Below, piece by piece: positions 10,366 through 23,581 of a DNA stretch of 64,000 nucleotides. Within the stretch, counting starts at the first letter, position 1, and each line of letters begins with the position of its first letter. The position numbers and the translations under genes are program-made. This DNA comes from Amblyomma americanum (Eukaryota > Arthropoda > Arachnida > Ixodida > Ixodidae): the NCBI RefSeq assembly GCF_052857255.1, contig NC_135502.1, positions 190,227,257-190,291,256 of the forward strand, read 5' to 3'. A model generated the notes under the pieces. The model was not told where the DNA came from. It worked only from the letters and a program-made list of their open reading frames with translations, and did no database searches.

Positions 10366-12116
10366 GGTTCCACAGGTGCTGATGCCGGCTTCCTCGATGC
10401 TCCTTGTAGCGTCGTAACTCTCGGTATTACCGTAATTCAACGTTTTCAGGTCGCTGTAGTAAATGCAGGTGTTCACTCGAGCAATGCAGCCTAGTAGAAC
10501 GAAGCTAAGAAACTGAACCAAAAAGACGAAATGGTTCGTCAACATCACCTCGCTCAACGTGCCACCATGCCCAGTGCCAAAGAACGAAACGTGACTCGAT
10601 TTCAAGCTTTGTGAAGTCAATTTTCTAGCAGCTGCCGATGTTACGCTGGAGTACGTGAACAGTGGTGAATCGGTTCCACACGTGCTGATGCCGTGTTGCT
10701 CGATGTTTCTTGTAGCGTCGTAACCCTCGGTATTACAGTTATTCAGCGTCTTAAGGTCGCTGTCTTAAATGCAAGGGTTCACTCGAGCAATGCAGCCTGG
10801 TAGAACGAAGCCAAGAACCTGAACCAAAAAGATGAAATGCTTCCACAACATCACCTCGCTCAGGGTGCCACCTCGCCCAGTTCCAAAGAACGAAGCGTGA
10901 CTAGATTTATAGCAGTGCGACATCAATGTTGCAGCAGCTGCCAATGTTACGCTGGGGGACGTGAACAGTGGTGAATCGGTTCCACACCTGATGATGCCGT
11001 GTTGCTCGATGTGCCTTGTAGCGTCGTAACCCTCGGTATTACAGTAATTCAGCGTTTTCAGCTCTCTGTCCTAAATGCAGGTGTTTCAATCGAGCAATGC
11101 AGCCTAGTAGAACGAAGCCAAGAACCTGAACCAAATAGACGAAATGGTTCCACAACATCACCTCGCTGAGGGTGCCACCATGCCCAGTACCAAAGAACGA
11201 AACGTAACTAGATTTATAGCAGTGTGACGTCAATGTTGCAGCAGCTGCCGATGTTACGCTGGGCGACGTGAACAGTGGTGGATAGGATCCACACGTGCGG
11301 TTGCCGTTTTGCTCGATGTTCCTTGTAGCGTAGTAACCCTCGGTATTACAGTAAATCTGCGTTTTCAGGTCTGTCCTAAATGCAGGTGTTCACTCGAGCA
11401 ATGGAGCCTGGTAGAACGAAGCCAAGAACCTGAACCAAAAAGACGAAATGGTTCCTCAACATCACCTAGCTCAGAGTGCCACCATGCCTTGTGCCAAAGA
11501 ACGAAACGTGACTCGATTTGAAGCAGTGTAACGTCACAGTTGCAGCAGATGCCGATGTTACGCTGGGGGCCGTGAACAGTGGTGGATCGGTTCCACAGGT
11601 GCTGATGCCGTATTGCTCGCTGTTCCTTGTAGCGTCATAACGCTCGGTATTACAGTAATTGAGCGTTATCAGGTTGCTGTCTTAAATGCAGATGTTCACT
11701 CGAGCAATGCAGCCTGATAAAACGAAGCCTAGAACCTGAACCAAAAAGACGAAATGGTTCCTCAACAACCCCTCACTCAGGGTGCCACCATGCCCAATGC
11801 CAAAGAACGAAGCGTGACTCGATTTAAAGCAGTGTGACGTCAATGTTCCAGCAGCTGCCGATGTTACTATGGTGATCGTGAACAGTGGTAAGTCGGTTCC
11901 ACAGGTGCTGATGCCGTCTTCCTCTATGCTCCTTGTAGCGTCGTAACTCTGGGTATTACAGTAATTCAGCGTTTTCATTTCGCTGTCGTAAATGCAGGTG
12001 TTCACTCGAGCAATGCAGCCTGGTAGAACGAAGCCAAGAACCTGAACCAAAAAGACGAAATGGTTCCTCAAAAACCCCTCACTCAGAATGCCACCATGCC
12101 CAGTGCCAAAGAACGA
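9400..12116. repeat. 306-bp satellite array, segment 4
   Basis: About nine monomers. The first part, to about 10365, belongs to the last 2781-bp repeat. The rest is a mosaic of single variants. It ends at the left copy of the 13-bp target duplication of a small insert. Confidence 0.95.
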
Positions 12117-12180
12117 TCTTGGTGAAAAAACAGCGCACAAGCAGACACAGACAGAAAGAAGGGGACAAGCGCTGCTTTAC
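12117..12180. mobile_element. 64-bp retroelement fragment with 13-bp target duplication
   Basis: Non-satellite sequence flanked by the direct repeat 'tgccaaagaacga' at 12104-12116 and 12181-12193, so a clean insertion with target-site duplication. Read on the minus strand it contains 'cagcgcttgtccccttcttt', 'ctgtctgtgtctgc' and 'ttgtgcgctg'. This pyrimidine-rich pattern with GCGCT resembles the end of the Penelope-like element at 55970-56027 and the arms of the palindrome at 39962-40093. I infer a severely truncated terminus of a related element. Confidence 0.75.
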
Positions 12181-15100
12181 TGCCAAAGAACGAAGCGTGA
12201 CTCGATTTATAGCAGTGTGACGTCAATGTTGCAGCAGCTGCCAATGTTACGCTGGGGGACGTCAACAGTGGTGAATCGGTTGCACACCTGATGATGCCGT
12301 GTTGCTCGATGTTTCTTGTAGCGTCGTAACCCTCGGTATTACAGCAATTCAGTGTTTTCAGGTCGCTGTCTTGAATGCAGCTGTTCACTCGAGCAATGCA
12401 GCCTGATAGAACGAAGCCAAGAACCTGAACCAAAAAGACGAAATGGTTCCTCAACATCACCTCGCTCAGAGTGCCACCATGCCCTGTGCCAAAGAACGAA
12501 TCGTGACTCGATTTAAAGCAATGTGACGTCAATGTTGCAGCAGATCCCTATGTTTCGCTGGGGGCGGTGAGTAGTGGTGGATCGGTTCCATACGTGCTGA
12601 TGCCGTGTTGTTCGATGTTCATTGTAGCGTCGTAACTCTCGGTAGTACATTAATTCAGCGTTTTCAGGTCGCTGTCGTAAATGCAGGTGTTCACTCGAGC
12701 AAAGCACCCTGGTAGAACGAAGCCAAGAACCTGTACCAAAAAGACTAAATGGTTCCTTAACATCATCACGCTCAGGGTGCCACCACGCCCCAGTTCAAAA
12801 GAACGAAGCGTGACTAGATTTATTGCAGTGTGACGTCAATGTTCCTGCAGCTGCCGATGTTACGCTGGAGGACGTGAACAGTGGTGAATCGGTTCCACAC
12901 GTGCTGATGCCGTGTTGCTCGATGTTCCTTGTAGCGTCGTAATTCTAGGTATTACAGTAATTAAGCGTTTTTAGGCCGCTGTCGTAAATGCAGGTGTTCA
13001 GTCGAGCAATGCAGCCTGGTAGAACGAAGCCAAGAACCTTAACCAAAAAGACGAAATGGTTCTTCAATATCACCTCGCTCAGGGTGCCACCATGTCCAGT
13101 TCCTAAGAATGAAGCGTGATTCGATTTATAGCAGTCTGACGTCAATGTTGTACCAGCGCCCGATGTTACGCTGAGGGCCGTGAACAGTGGTGGATCGGTT
13201 CCACAGGTGCTGATGCCGTGTTGCTCGATGCTACTTGTAGCGTCGTAACACTCGGTATTACAGTAATTCAGCGTTTTCAGGTCGCTGTCTTAAATGCAGT
13301 TGTTCATTCGAGCAATGCAGCCTGGTAGACCGAAGCCAAGAACCTCAACCAAAAAGACGAAATCGTTCCTCAACATCTCTTCGCTCAGGGTGCCACTACG
13401 CCCACTTCCAAAGAACGAAGTGTGACTAGATTTATAGCAGTGTGATGTCAATTTTGCAGCAGCTGCCTATGTTACGCTGGGGCCATGAACAGTGGTGGAT
13501 CGGTTCCACAGGTGCTGATGCCGTGTTGCTCGATTTTCCTTCTAGCGTCGTAACGCTCGGTAATACAGTAATTCAGCGTTTTCAGGTTGCCGTCGTAAAT
13601 ACAGGTGTTCACTCGAGCAATGCAGAATGGTAGAACGAAGCCAACAACCTGAACCAAAAAGACGAAATGGTTCCTCAACATGACCTCGCTCAGAGTGCCA
13701 CCATGCCCTGTGCCAGAGAACGAAACGTGATTCTATTTAAAGCAGTGTGCCGTCAATGTTGCAGCAGCAGCCGATGTTACGCTGGGGGACGTGAACAGTG
13801 GTGATTCGGTTCCACACGTGATGATGCCGTGTTGCTCGATGTTAGTTGTAGCGTCGTAACTCTCGGTATTACATTATTTCAGCGTTTTAAGGACGCTGTC
13901 TTAAAGGCAGCTGTTCATTAGAGCAATGCAGCCTGGTAGAACGAAGCCAAGAACCTGAACCAAAAAGACAAAATGGTTCCTCAACATCACCTCGCTCAGG
14001 GTACCACCACGCCCAGTTCCAAAGAACGAAGAGTGACTTGATTTATAGCAGTGTAACGTCAAAGCTGCAGCAGCTGCCGATGTTACGCTGGTGCTATGAA
14101 CAGTGTCGGATCGGTTCCACAGGTGTTGATGCCGTGTTGCTCGATGTTGCTTGTAGCGTCGTAACCCTCGGTATAACAGTAATTCAGCGTTTTCAGGTCT
14201 CTGTCCTAAATGCAGATATTCACTCGAGCAATGCAGCCTGGTAGAACGAAGCCAAGAACCTCAACCAAAAAGACGAACTGGCTCCTCAACATCACCTCGC
14301 TCAGGGCGCCACCACGCCCAGTTCCAAAGAACGAAGAGTGACTTGATTTATAGCAGTGTAACGTCAAAGCTGCAGCAGCTGCCGATGTTACGCTGGTGCT
14401 ATGAACAGTGTCGGATCGGTTCCACAGGTGTTGATGCCGTGTTGCTCGATGTTCCTTGTATCGTCGTAACTCTCGGTAATAAAGCAATTCAGCGTTTTCA
14501 GGTCGCTGTCGTAAATGTTGGTGTTCACTCGAGCAATGCAGCCTGGTAAACGAAGCCAAGAACCTGAACCAAAAAGACGAAATGGTTCCTCAACAACCCC
14601 TCACTCAGGGTGCCACCATGCCCAGTGCCAATGATCGAAATGTGACTCGATTTATAGCAGTGTGACGTCAATGTTGCAGGAGCTGCCAATGTTATGCTAG
14701 GGGCTGTGAACAGTGTTGGTGCGGTTCCAAACGTGCTGTTGCCGTATTGCTCGCTGTTCCTTGTAGCGTCATAACGCTCGGTATTACAGTAATTGAGCGT
14801 TATCAGGTCGCTGTCTTAAATGCAGATGTTCACTCGAGCAATGCAGACTGATAAAACGAAGCCTAGAACCTGAACCAAAAAGACGAAATGGTTCCTCAAC
14901 AACCCCTCACTCAGGGTGCCACCATGCCCAATGCCAAAGAACGAAGCGTGACTCAATTTAAATCAGTGTGACGTCAATGTTGCAGCAGCTGCCGATGTTA
15001 CTATGGGGATCGTGAACAGTGGTGGGTCGGCTCCACAGGTGCTGATGCTGTGTTGTTCGATGTTCCTTGTAGCGTCGTACCCCTCGGTATTACAGTAATT

Positions 15101-18100
15101 CAGTGTTTTCAGGTCGCTGCCTAAAATGCAGGTGTTCACTCGAGCAATGCAGCCTCGTAGAACGAAGCCAAGAACCTTAACCAAGACGAAATGGTTCCTC
15201 AACATCACCTCGCTCAGGGTGCCACCACGCCCAGTTCAAAAGAACGAAGCGTGACTAGATTTATTGCAGTTTGACGTCATGTTGCAGCAGCTGCCGATGT
15301 TACGCTGGAGCACGTGAACAGTGGTGGATCGGTTCCACAGTGTCTGATGCCGTGTTGCTCGATGTTCCTTGTAGCGTTGTAACTGCCGGCAATACAGTAA
15401 TTCAGATTTTTCAGGTCCCTGTTTTAAATGCAGTTGTTCACTCGTGCAATGCTGCCTTGTAGAACAAAGCCAAGATCCTGAACCAAAAAGACGAAATGGT
15501 TCCTCAACATCACCTCGCTCAGGCTGCCACCACGCCCACTTCCAAAGAACGAAACGTGACTCTTTTTAAAGCAGTTTGATGCCAATGTTGCAGCAGCTGA
15601 ATATGTTACGCTGGTGGCCTTGAACAGTGGTGGATCAGTTCCACCGGTGCTGATGCCGTGTTGTTTGATGTTCCTTGTAGAGTCGTAACTCTCGGTAACA
15701 CAGTATTTGAGCGTTTTCAGGTATCTGTCTCAACTGCAGGTGTTCACTCGAGCAATGCAGCCTAGTAGAACGAAGCCAAGAATCTGAACCAAAAAAACAA
15801 AATTGGTTCTTCAATATCACCTCGCTCAGGGTGCCACCATGCCCAGTTCCTAAGAATGAAGCGTGAGTCGATTTATAGCAGTCTGACGTCAATGTTGTAC
15901 CAGCGGCCGATGTTACGCTGAAGCCGTGAACAGTGGTGGATCGGTTCCACAGGTGCTGATGCCGTGTTGCTGGATGTTAGTTGTAGCGTCGTAACTCTCG
16001 GTAATACATTATTTCAGCGTTTTAAGGTCGCTGTCTTAAAGGCAGCTGTTCATTAGAGCAATGCAGCCTGGTAGAACGAAGCCAAGAACCTGAACCAAAA
16101 AGACAAAATGGTTCCTCAACATCACCTCCCTCAGGGTGCCACCATGCCCAGTTCCTAAGAATAAAGCATGAGTCGATTTATAGCAGTGTGACGTCAATAT
16201 TGTAGCAGCGGCCAATGATACGCTGAGGGCCGTGAACAGTGGTGGATCGGTTCCACAGGACTGATGCCGTTTTGCTCGATTTTCCTAGTAACGTCGTAAC
16301 CCTCGGTATTACACTAAATAAGCGTTTTCAGGTCGCTGTCTTAAATACAGGTGTCCATTCGAGCAATGCAGCCTGGTAGAACGAAGCGAAGAACCTGAGC
16401 CAAAAAGACGAAATGGATCCTCAACATCACCTCGCTCAGAGTGCCATCATGCAATGTGCCAAAGAACGAAACGTGACTCGATTTAAAAAAGTGTGATGTC
16501 AATGTAGCAGCAGCTGCCTATGTTACGCTGGTGGCCGTGAACAGTGGTGGATCGGTTCCACCGGTGCTGATGCCGTGTTGCTCGATGTTCCTTGTAGCGT
16601 CGTAACTCTCGGTATAACAGTAATTAAGGGTTTTCAGGTCACTGTCGTAAATGCAGGTGTTCATTCGAGCAATGCAGCCTGGTATAACGAAGCCAAGAAC
16701 CTGAACCAAAAGGACAAAACTGTTCCTCAACATCACCTAGCTCAGGGTGCCACCACGCCCAGTTCCAAAGAACGAAGCGTGACTAGATTTATAGCAGTGC
16801 GACGTCAATGATGCAGCAGCTGCCAATGTTACGCTGGGGGCCGTGAACAGTGGTGGATAGGTTCCACAGGTGCTGATGCCGTGTTACTGGCTGTCCCTTG
16901 TAGCGTCGTAACTGTCGGTAATACAGTAATCCAGCGTTTTCAGGTCGCTGTCGTAAATGCAGGTTTTCACTCGAGCAATGCAACCTGGTAGAACGAAGCC
17001 AAGAACCTGAGCAGAAAAGACGAAATGGCTCCTACACATTACCTCGCTCAGAGTGCCACCATGCCTTGTGCCAAAGAACGAAACGTGACTTGATTTAAAG
17101 CAGTGTGACGTCAATGTTGCAGCAGATGCCGATGTTACGCTGGGGGCCGTGAACAGTGGTGGATCGGTTCCACAGGGGCTGTTGCCGTGTTGCTCGATGT
17201 TCTTTGTAGCGTCGTAACTGCCGGTAATGCAGTAATTCAGATTTTTCAGGTCGCAGTTGTATATGCAGGTGTTCACTCAAGCAATGCAGCCTTGTAGAAC
17301 AAAGCCAAGAACCTGAACCAAAAAGACGAAATGGTTCCTCAACATCACCTCGCTCAGGGTGCCACCACGCCCAGTTCAAAAGAACGAAGCGTGACTAGAT
17401 TTATTGCAGTGTAACGTTATGTTGGAGCAGCTGCCGATGTTACGCTGGTGGCCGTGAACAGTGGTGGATCGGTTCCACAGCTGCTGATGCCGTGTTGCTC
17501 GATGTTCCTTGCAGCGTCGTAACTCTCGGTATTACAGTAATTAAGCGTTTTCAGGTCGCTGCCTTAAATTCAGGTGTTCAACTGAGCAATGCAGCCTGGT
17601 AGAACGAAGCCAAGAACCTAAACCAAAAAGACAAAATTGGTTCCTCAACATCACCTCGCTCAGAGTGTCACCATGTCCAGTGCCAAAGAACGAAGCTTGA
17701 CTCGATTTAAAACAGTGCGACGTCAATGCTGCAGCAGCTGCCGATGTTGCGCTGGGGGCCGTGAACAGTGGTGGATAGGTTCCACAGGTGCTGATGCCGT
17801 GTTACTGGATGTCCCTTGTAGCGTCGTAACTGTCGGTAATACAGTAATCGAGCGTTTTCAGGTCGCTGTCGTAAATGCAGGTGTTCACTCGAGCAATGCA
17901 ACCTGGTAGAACGAAGTCAAGAACCTGAACCAAAAAGACGAAATGGTTCCACAACATCCCCTCACTCAGTGTGCCACCTTGCCTAGTGCCATAGAATGAA
18001 GTGTGACTCAATTTATAGCAGTGTGACGTCAATATTGCTGCAGATGCCGATGTTACGCCGGGGGCTGTGAACAGTGGTGGATCGGTTCCACAGGTGCAGA

Positions 18101-20186
18101 TGCCGTGTTGCTCGATGTCCCTTGTAGCGTCGTAACTGTATGTAATACAGTAATTCAGCGTTTTCAGCTCTCTGTCTTAAATGCAGGTGTTTCACTCGAG
18201 CAATGCAGCCTGGTAGAACGAAGCCAAGAACCTGAACCAAATAGACGAAATGGTTCCACAACATCACCTCGCTCAGGGTGCCACCATGCCCCGTACCAAA
18301 GAACGAAACGTGACTAGATTTATAGCAGTGTGACGTCAATGATGCAGCAGCTGCCGATGTTACGCTGCGCGACGTGAACAGTGGTTGATAGGTTCTACAC
18401 GTGCGGATGTCGTGTTGCTCGATGTTTCTTGTAGCGTCGTAACCCTCGGTATTACAGTAATGCAGCGTTTTAAGGTTGCTGTCTTAAATGCAGGTATTAA
18501 CTCGAGCAATGCAGCCTGGTAGAACGAAGCCAAGCACCTGAACCAAAAGACGAAATGGTTCCTCAAGATCCCCTCACAAAGGGTGCCACCATGCCCAGTG
18601 CCAAAGAACGAAGCGTGACTCGATTTAAAGCAGTGTGACGTCAATGTTGCAGCTGCTGCCGATGTTACTATGAGGATCGTGAACAGTGGCGGGTCGGTTC
18701 CATAGGTGCCGATGCCGGCTTCCTCGATGCTCCTTGTAGCGTCGTAACTCTAGGTATTACCGTAATTCAGCGTTTTCAGGTCCCTGTTGTAAATGCAGGT
18801 GTTCACTCGAGCAATGCAGCCTAGTAGAACGAAGCCAAGAAACTGAACCAAAAAGACGAAATGGTTCCTCAACATCACCTCTCTGAGGGTGCAACCACGC
18901 CCAGTTCAAAAGAACGAAGCGTGACTAGATATATAGCAGTGTGACGTCAATGTTCCAGAAGATCCCGATGTTACGCTGGGGGCCGTGAACAGTGGTGGAT
19001 CGGTTCCACAGGTGCTGATGCCGTGTTGCTCGATGTCCCTTGTAGCGTCGAAACTGTCGGTAATACAGTAATCCAGCGTTTTCAGGTCGCTGTGGTAAAT
19101 GCAGGTGTTCACTCGAGCAATGCAGCCTGGTAGAATGAAGCCAAGAACCTGAACCAAAAAGACGAAATGGTTCCTCAACATCCCCTCCAACAGGGTGCCA
19201 CCATGCCCCGTGCCAAAGAACGAAGCGTGACTCGATTTAAAGCAGTGTGACGTCAATGTTGCAGCAGCTGCCGATGTTACTATGGGGATCGTGAACAGTG
19301 GGGGGTCGGTTCCACAGGTGCTGATGCCGTCTTCCTCGATGCTCCTTGTAGCGTCGTAACTCTCGGTATTACAGTAATTCATAGTTTTAAGGTCGCTGTC
19401 ATAAATGCAGGTGTTCACTCGAGCAATGCAGCCTGGTAGAACGAAGCCAAGAACCTGAACCAAAAAGATGAAATGGTTACTCAACATCACCTCGCTCAGG
19501 GTGCCACCACGCCCAGTTCCAAAGAACGAAGCGTGACTAGTTTTATAGCAGTGCGACATCAATGTTGCAGCAGCTGCCAATGTTACGGTGGGGGACGTGA
19601 ACAGTGGTGAATCGGTTCCACACCTGATGATGCGATATTGCTCGATGTGCCTTTTAGTGTCGTAACCCTCGGTATTACATTAATTCAGCGTTTTCAGCTC
19701 TCTGTCCTAAATGCAGATGTTTCACTCGAGCAATGCAGCCTGGTAGAACGAAGCCAAGAACCTGAACCAAATAGACGAAATGGTTCCACAACATCACCTC
19801 GCTCAGGGTGCCACCATGCCCAGTACCAAAGAACGAAACGTGACTAGATTTAAAGCAGTGTGACGTAAATGATGCAGCAGCTGCCGTTGTTACGCTGGGC
19901 GACGTGAACAGTAGTGGATAGGTTCCACACGTGCGGATTTCGTGTTGCTCGATGTTTCTTGTAGCGTCGTAACCCTCGCTAATACAGTAATGCAGCGTGT
20001 TAAGGTCGCTGTCTTAAATGCAGGTATTCACTCGAGCAATGCAGCCTCGCAGAACGAAGCCCAGAACCTGAACCAAAAGGACAAAATGGTTCCTCAACAT
20101 CACCTCGCTCAGGGTGCCACCACGCCCTGTGCCAAAGAATGAAGCGTGACTAGATTTAAAGCTGTGTGAAGTCAATGTTGCAGCAG
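12181..20186. repeat. 306-bp satellite array, segment 5, including the divergent stretch
   Basis: About 26 monomers. From about 12.7 to 18.4 kb the monomers differ from each other more than elsewhere: many private substitutions, small indels and lost CTCGAG or TGACGTCA sites. No multi-monomer block repeats exactly there, apart from one recent single-monomer duplication at 14029-14400. After about 18.9 kb the variants resemble the homogenised parts again. No genes are seen. Confidence 0.95.
14029..14450. repeat. Recent one-monomer tandem duplication
   Basis: The stretch starting 'acgaagagtgacttgattta' at about 14028 recurs at about 14333, an offset of about 305 bp. Both share private variants ('gtaacgtcaaagctgcagc', 'gctggtgctatgaacagtgt', 'caggtgttgatgcc'). 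They diverge again at about 14150 and 14455. This is a local, young duplication inside an otherwise divergent stretch. Confidence 0.75.
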
Positions 20187-21059
20187 TTTTTTTTTTTTGG
20201 TTTTTGGGGGAAGGAAATGGCGCAGTGTCTGTCTCATATAACGTTCGACACCTGAACCGTGCCGTAAGGGAAGGGATAAGGAAGGGAGTGAAAGAAGAAA
20301 GGAAGAAAGGAGTGCCGTAGTGGAGGGCTCCGGAATAATTTCGACCACCTGGGTATCTTTACCGTGCACTGACATCAAACAGCACACGGGCGCCTTAGCG
20401 TTTTTCCTCCATAAAAACGCAGCCGCCGCATTCGGGTTCGAACCCTGGAACTCCGGATTAGTACACGTTAAAGTTCCCTTGGCGGTATTCCATCAAGATT
20501 TTAATTTCTTGTTTTAGTTTTTTTTCCACGACGCCTGTATGCATTACATTTTTGTTGCTTAATTTGATCAATTTTAATATTACATTTTTGTGCTTTTTAT
20601 GGTATGTTACATTTTTTACTTGTTTTGTTTTTCCACTTCCATTCATTTTAATGTTCTTTTTCCGTTTTAGTTTCATGACGTCATTTGATTGACAGGTGCG
20701 GCGGACTTTTTCCTGCGGACCATCACCCATTTAGGGCTTTCGCCTTATAACAGTCCCCATAACGACGAGCACTTTGCCGACACACAACAAGAAACGAAAC
20801 AGAAAGTGCTGCCGATGCCCTTGCAGCAGTTGCCGATGTTACTGTGGGGATCGTGAACATTGGTGGGTCGGTTCCACATGTGCTGATGCCGTGTTCCTCG
20901 ATGCTCCTTGTAGCGTCGTAACTCTCGGTATTAGAGTAATTCAGCATTTTCAGGTCGCTATCGTAAATGCAGGTGTTCACTCGAGCAATGTAGCCAGGTA
21001 GAACGAAGCCCAGAACCTGAACCAAAAGGACAAAATGGTTCCTCAACATCACCTCGCTC
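19720..21059. repeat. Duplicated block carrying the retroposon, copy 1
   Basis: Matches about 23114-24452 at an offset of about 3395 bp. It shares private satellite variants on both sides of the retroposon ('gaacagtagtggatagg', 'gcggatttcgtgttgctcg'). At the right end the two copies diverge within the following monomer ('gggtgccaccacgcc' against 'agagtgccaccatgcc'). Confidence 0.8.
20187..20820 (-). mobile_element. SINE-bearing retroposon, copy A4
   Basis: 634 bp, with the same junctions and the same 9-bp 'ttgcagcag' flanks as the copy at 3205. It shares substitutions with the copy at 23582 ('aggaagggagtg', 'tgttctttttccg', 'gacaggtgcggcgg'), so these two form a subgroup apart from copies A1-A3. 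Confidence 0.9.
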
Positions 21060-23581
21060 AGGGTGCCACCACGCCCAGTTCCAAAGAATGAAGCGTGACT
21101 AGATTTATAGCAGTGCGACGTCAATGTTGCAGCAGCTGCCAATGTTACGCTGGGGGACGTGAACATTGGTGAATCGGCTCCACACCTGATGATGCCGTGT
21201 TGCTCGATGTTCCTTGTAGCGTCGTACCTCTCAGTATTACAGTAATTCAGTGTTTTCAGGTCGCTATCGTAAATGCAGGTGTTCACTCGAGCAATGTAGC
21301 CAGGTAGAACGAAGCCCAGAACCTGAACCAAAAGGACAAAATGGTTACTCAACTTCACCTCGCTCAGGGTGCCACCACGCCCAGTTCCAAAGAATGAAGC
21401 GTGACTAGATTTATAGCAGTGCGACGTCAAAGTTGCAGCAGATCCCGATGTTACGCTGGGGGCCGTGAATAGTGGTGGATCGGTTCCACAGGTGCTGATG
21501 CCGTGTTGCTCGATGTCCCTTGTAGCGTCGTAACTGTCGGTAATGCAGTAATTCAGCGATTTCAGGCTGCTGTCGTAAAAGCAGGTGTTCACTCGAGCAA
21601 TGCAGCCTGGTAGAACGAAGCCAAGAACCTCAACCAAAAGACGAAATGGTTAATCAACATCCCCTCACACGGGGTGCCACCATGCCCAGTGCCAAAGAAC
21701 GAAGCGTGACTCGATTTAAAGCAGTGTGACGTCAATGTTGCAGCTGCTGCCGATGTTACTATGAGGATCGTGAACAGTGGGGGGTCGGTTCCACAGGTGC
21801 TGATGCCGGCTTCTTTGATGCTCCTTGTAGCGTCGTAACTCTCGGTATTACCGTAATTCAGCGTTTTCAAGTCGCTGTTGTAAATGCAGGTGTTCACTCG
21901 AGCAATGCAGCCTAGTAGAACGAAGCCAAGAAACTGAACCAAAAAAACGAAATGGTTCGTCAACATCACCTCGCTCAGCGTGCCATCATGCCCAGTGCCA
22001 AAGAACGAAACGTGACTCGATTTCAAGCTGTGTGAAGTCAATGTTCTAGCAGCTGCCGATGTTACGCTGGAGGACGTGAACAGTGGTGAATCGGTTCCAC
22101 ACGTGCTGATGCCGTGTTGCTCAATGTTTCTTGTAGCGTCGTAACCCTCGGTATTACAGTTATTCAGCGTCTTAAGGTCGCTGTCCTAAATGCAGGGGTT
22201 CACTCGAGCAATGCAGCCTGGTAGAACGAAGCCAAGAACCTGAACCAAAAAGATGAAATGGTTCCTCAACATCACCTCGCTCAGGGTGCCACCACGCCCA
22301 GTTCCGAAGAACGAAGCGTGACTAGATTTATAGCAGTGCGACATCAATGTTGCAGCAGCTGCCAATGTTACGCTGGGGGACGTGAACAGTGGTGAGTCGG
22401 TTCCACTCCTGATGATGCCGTATTGCTCGATGTGCCTTGTAGCGTCGTAACCCTCGGTATTACAGTAATTCAGCGTTTTGAGCTCTCTGTCTTAAATGCA
22501 GGTGTTTCAATCGAGCAATGCAGCCTTGTAGAACGAAGCCAAGAACCTGAACCAAATAGACGAAATGGTTCCACAACATCACCTCGCTCAGGGTGCCACC
22601 ATGCCCAGTACCAAAGAACGAAACGTGACTAGATTTATAGCAGTGTGACGTCAATGTTGCAGCAGCTGCCGATGTTACGCTGGGCGACGTGAACAGTGGT
22701 GCATAGGTTCCACACGTGCGGATGCCGTGTTGCTCGATGTTCCTTGTAGCGTAGTAACCTTCGGTATTACAGTAAATCTGCGTTTTCAGGTCTGTCCTAA
22801 ATGCAGGTGTTCAGTCGAGCAATGGAGCCTGGTAGAACGAAGCCAAGAACCTGAACCAAAAAGACGAAATGGTTCCTCAACATCACCTAGCTCAGAGTGC
22901 CACCATGCCTTGTGCCAAAGAACGAAACGTGACTCGATTTGAAGCAGTGTAACGTCACAGTTGCAGCAGATGCCGATGTTACGCTGGGGGCCGTGAACAG
23001 TGGAGGATCGGTTCCACAGGTGCTGATGCCGTGTTGCTCGATGCTCCTTGTAGCGTCGTAACTCTAGGTATTACAGTAATTCAGCGTTTTCAGGTCGCTG
23101 TCGTAAATGCAGGTGTTCACTCGAGCAATGCAGACTGGTAGAACGAAGCCAAGAACCTGAACCAAATAGACGAAATGGTTCCACAACATCACCTCGCTCA
23201 GGGTGCCACCATGCCCAGTACCAAAGAACGAAACGTGACTAGATTTAAAGCAGTGTGACGTCAATGATGCAGCAGCTGCCGTTGTTACGCTGGGCGACGT
23301 GAACAGTAGTGGATAGGTTCCACACGTGCGGATTTCGTGTTGCTCGATGTTTCTTGTAGCGTCGTAACCCTCGCTAATACAGTAATGCAGCGTGTTAAGG
23401 TCGCTGTCTTAAATGCAGGTATTCACTCGAGCAATGCAGCCTCGTAGAACGAAGCCAAGAACCTGAACCAAAAAGACGAAATGGTTTCTCAACATCACCT
23501 CGGTCAGAGTGCCACCATGCCCTGTGCCAAAGAACGAAGCGTGACTCGATTTAAAGCTGTGTGAAGTCAATGTTGCAGCAG
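20821..23581. repeat. 306-bp satellite array, segment 6
   Basis: About nine monomers between retroposon copies A4 and A5. The first part resembles the satellite that follows copies A1-A3, including the same open minus-strand frame (20723-21637). No genes are seen. Confidence 0.95.
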
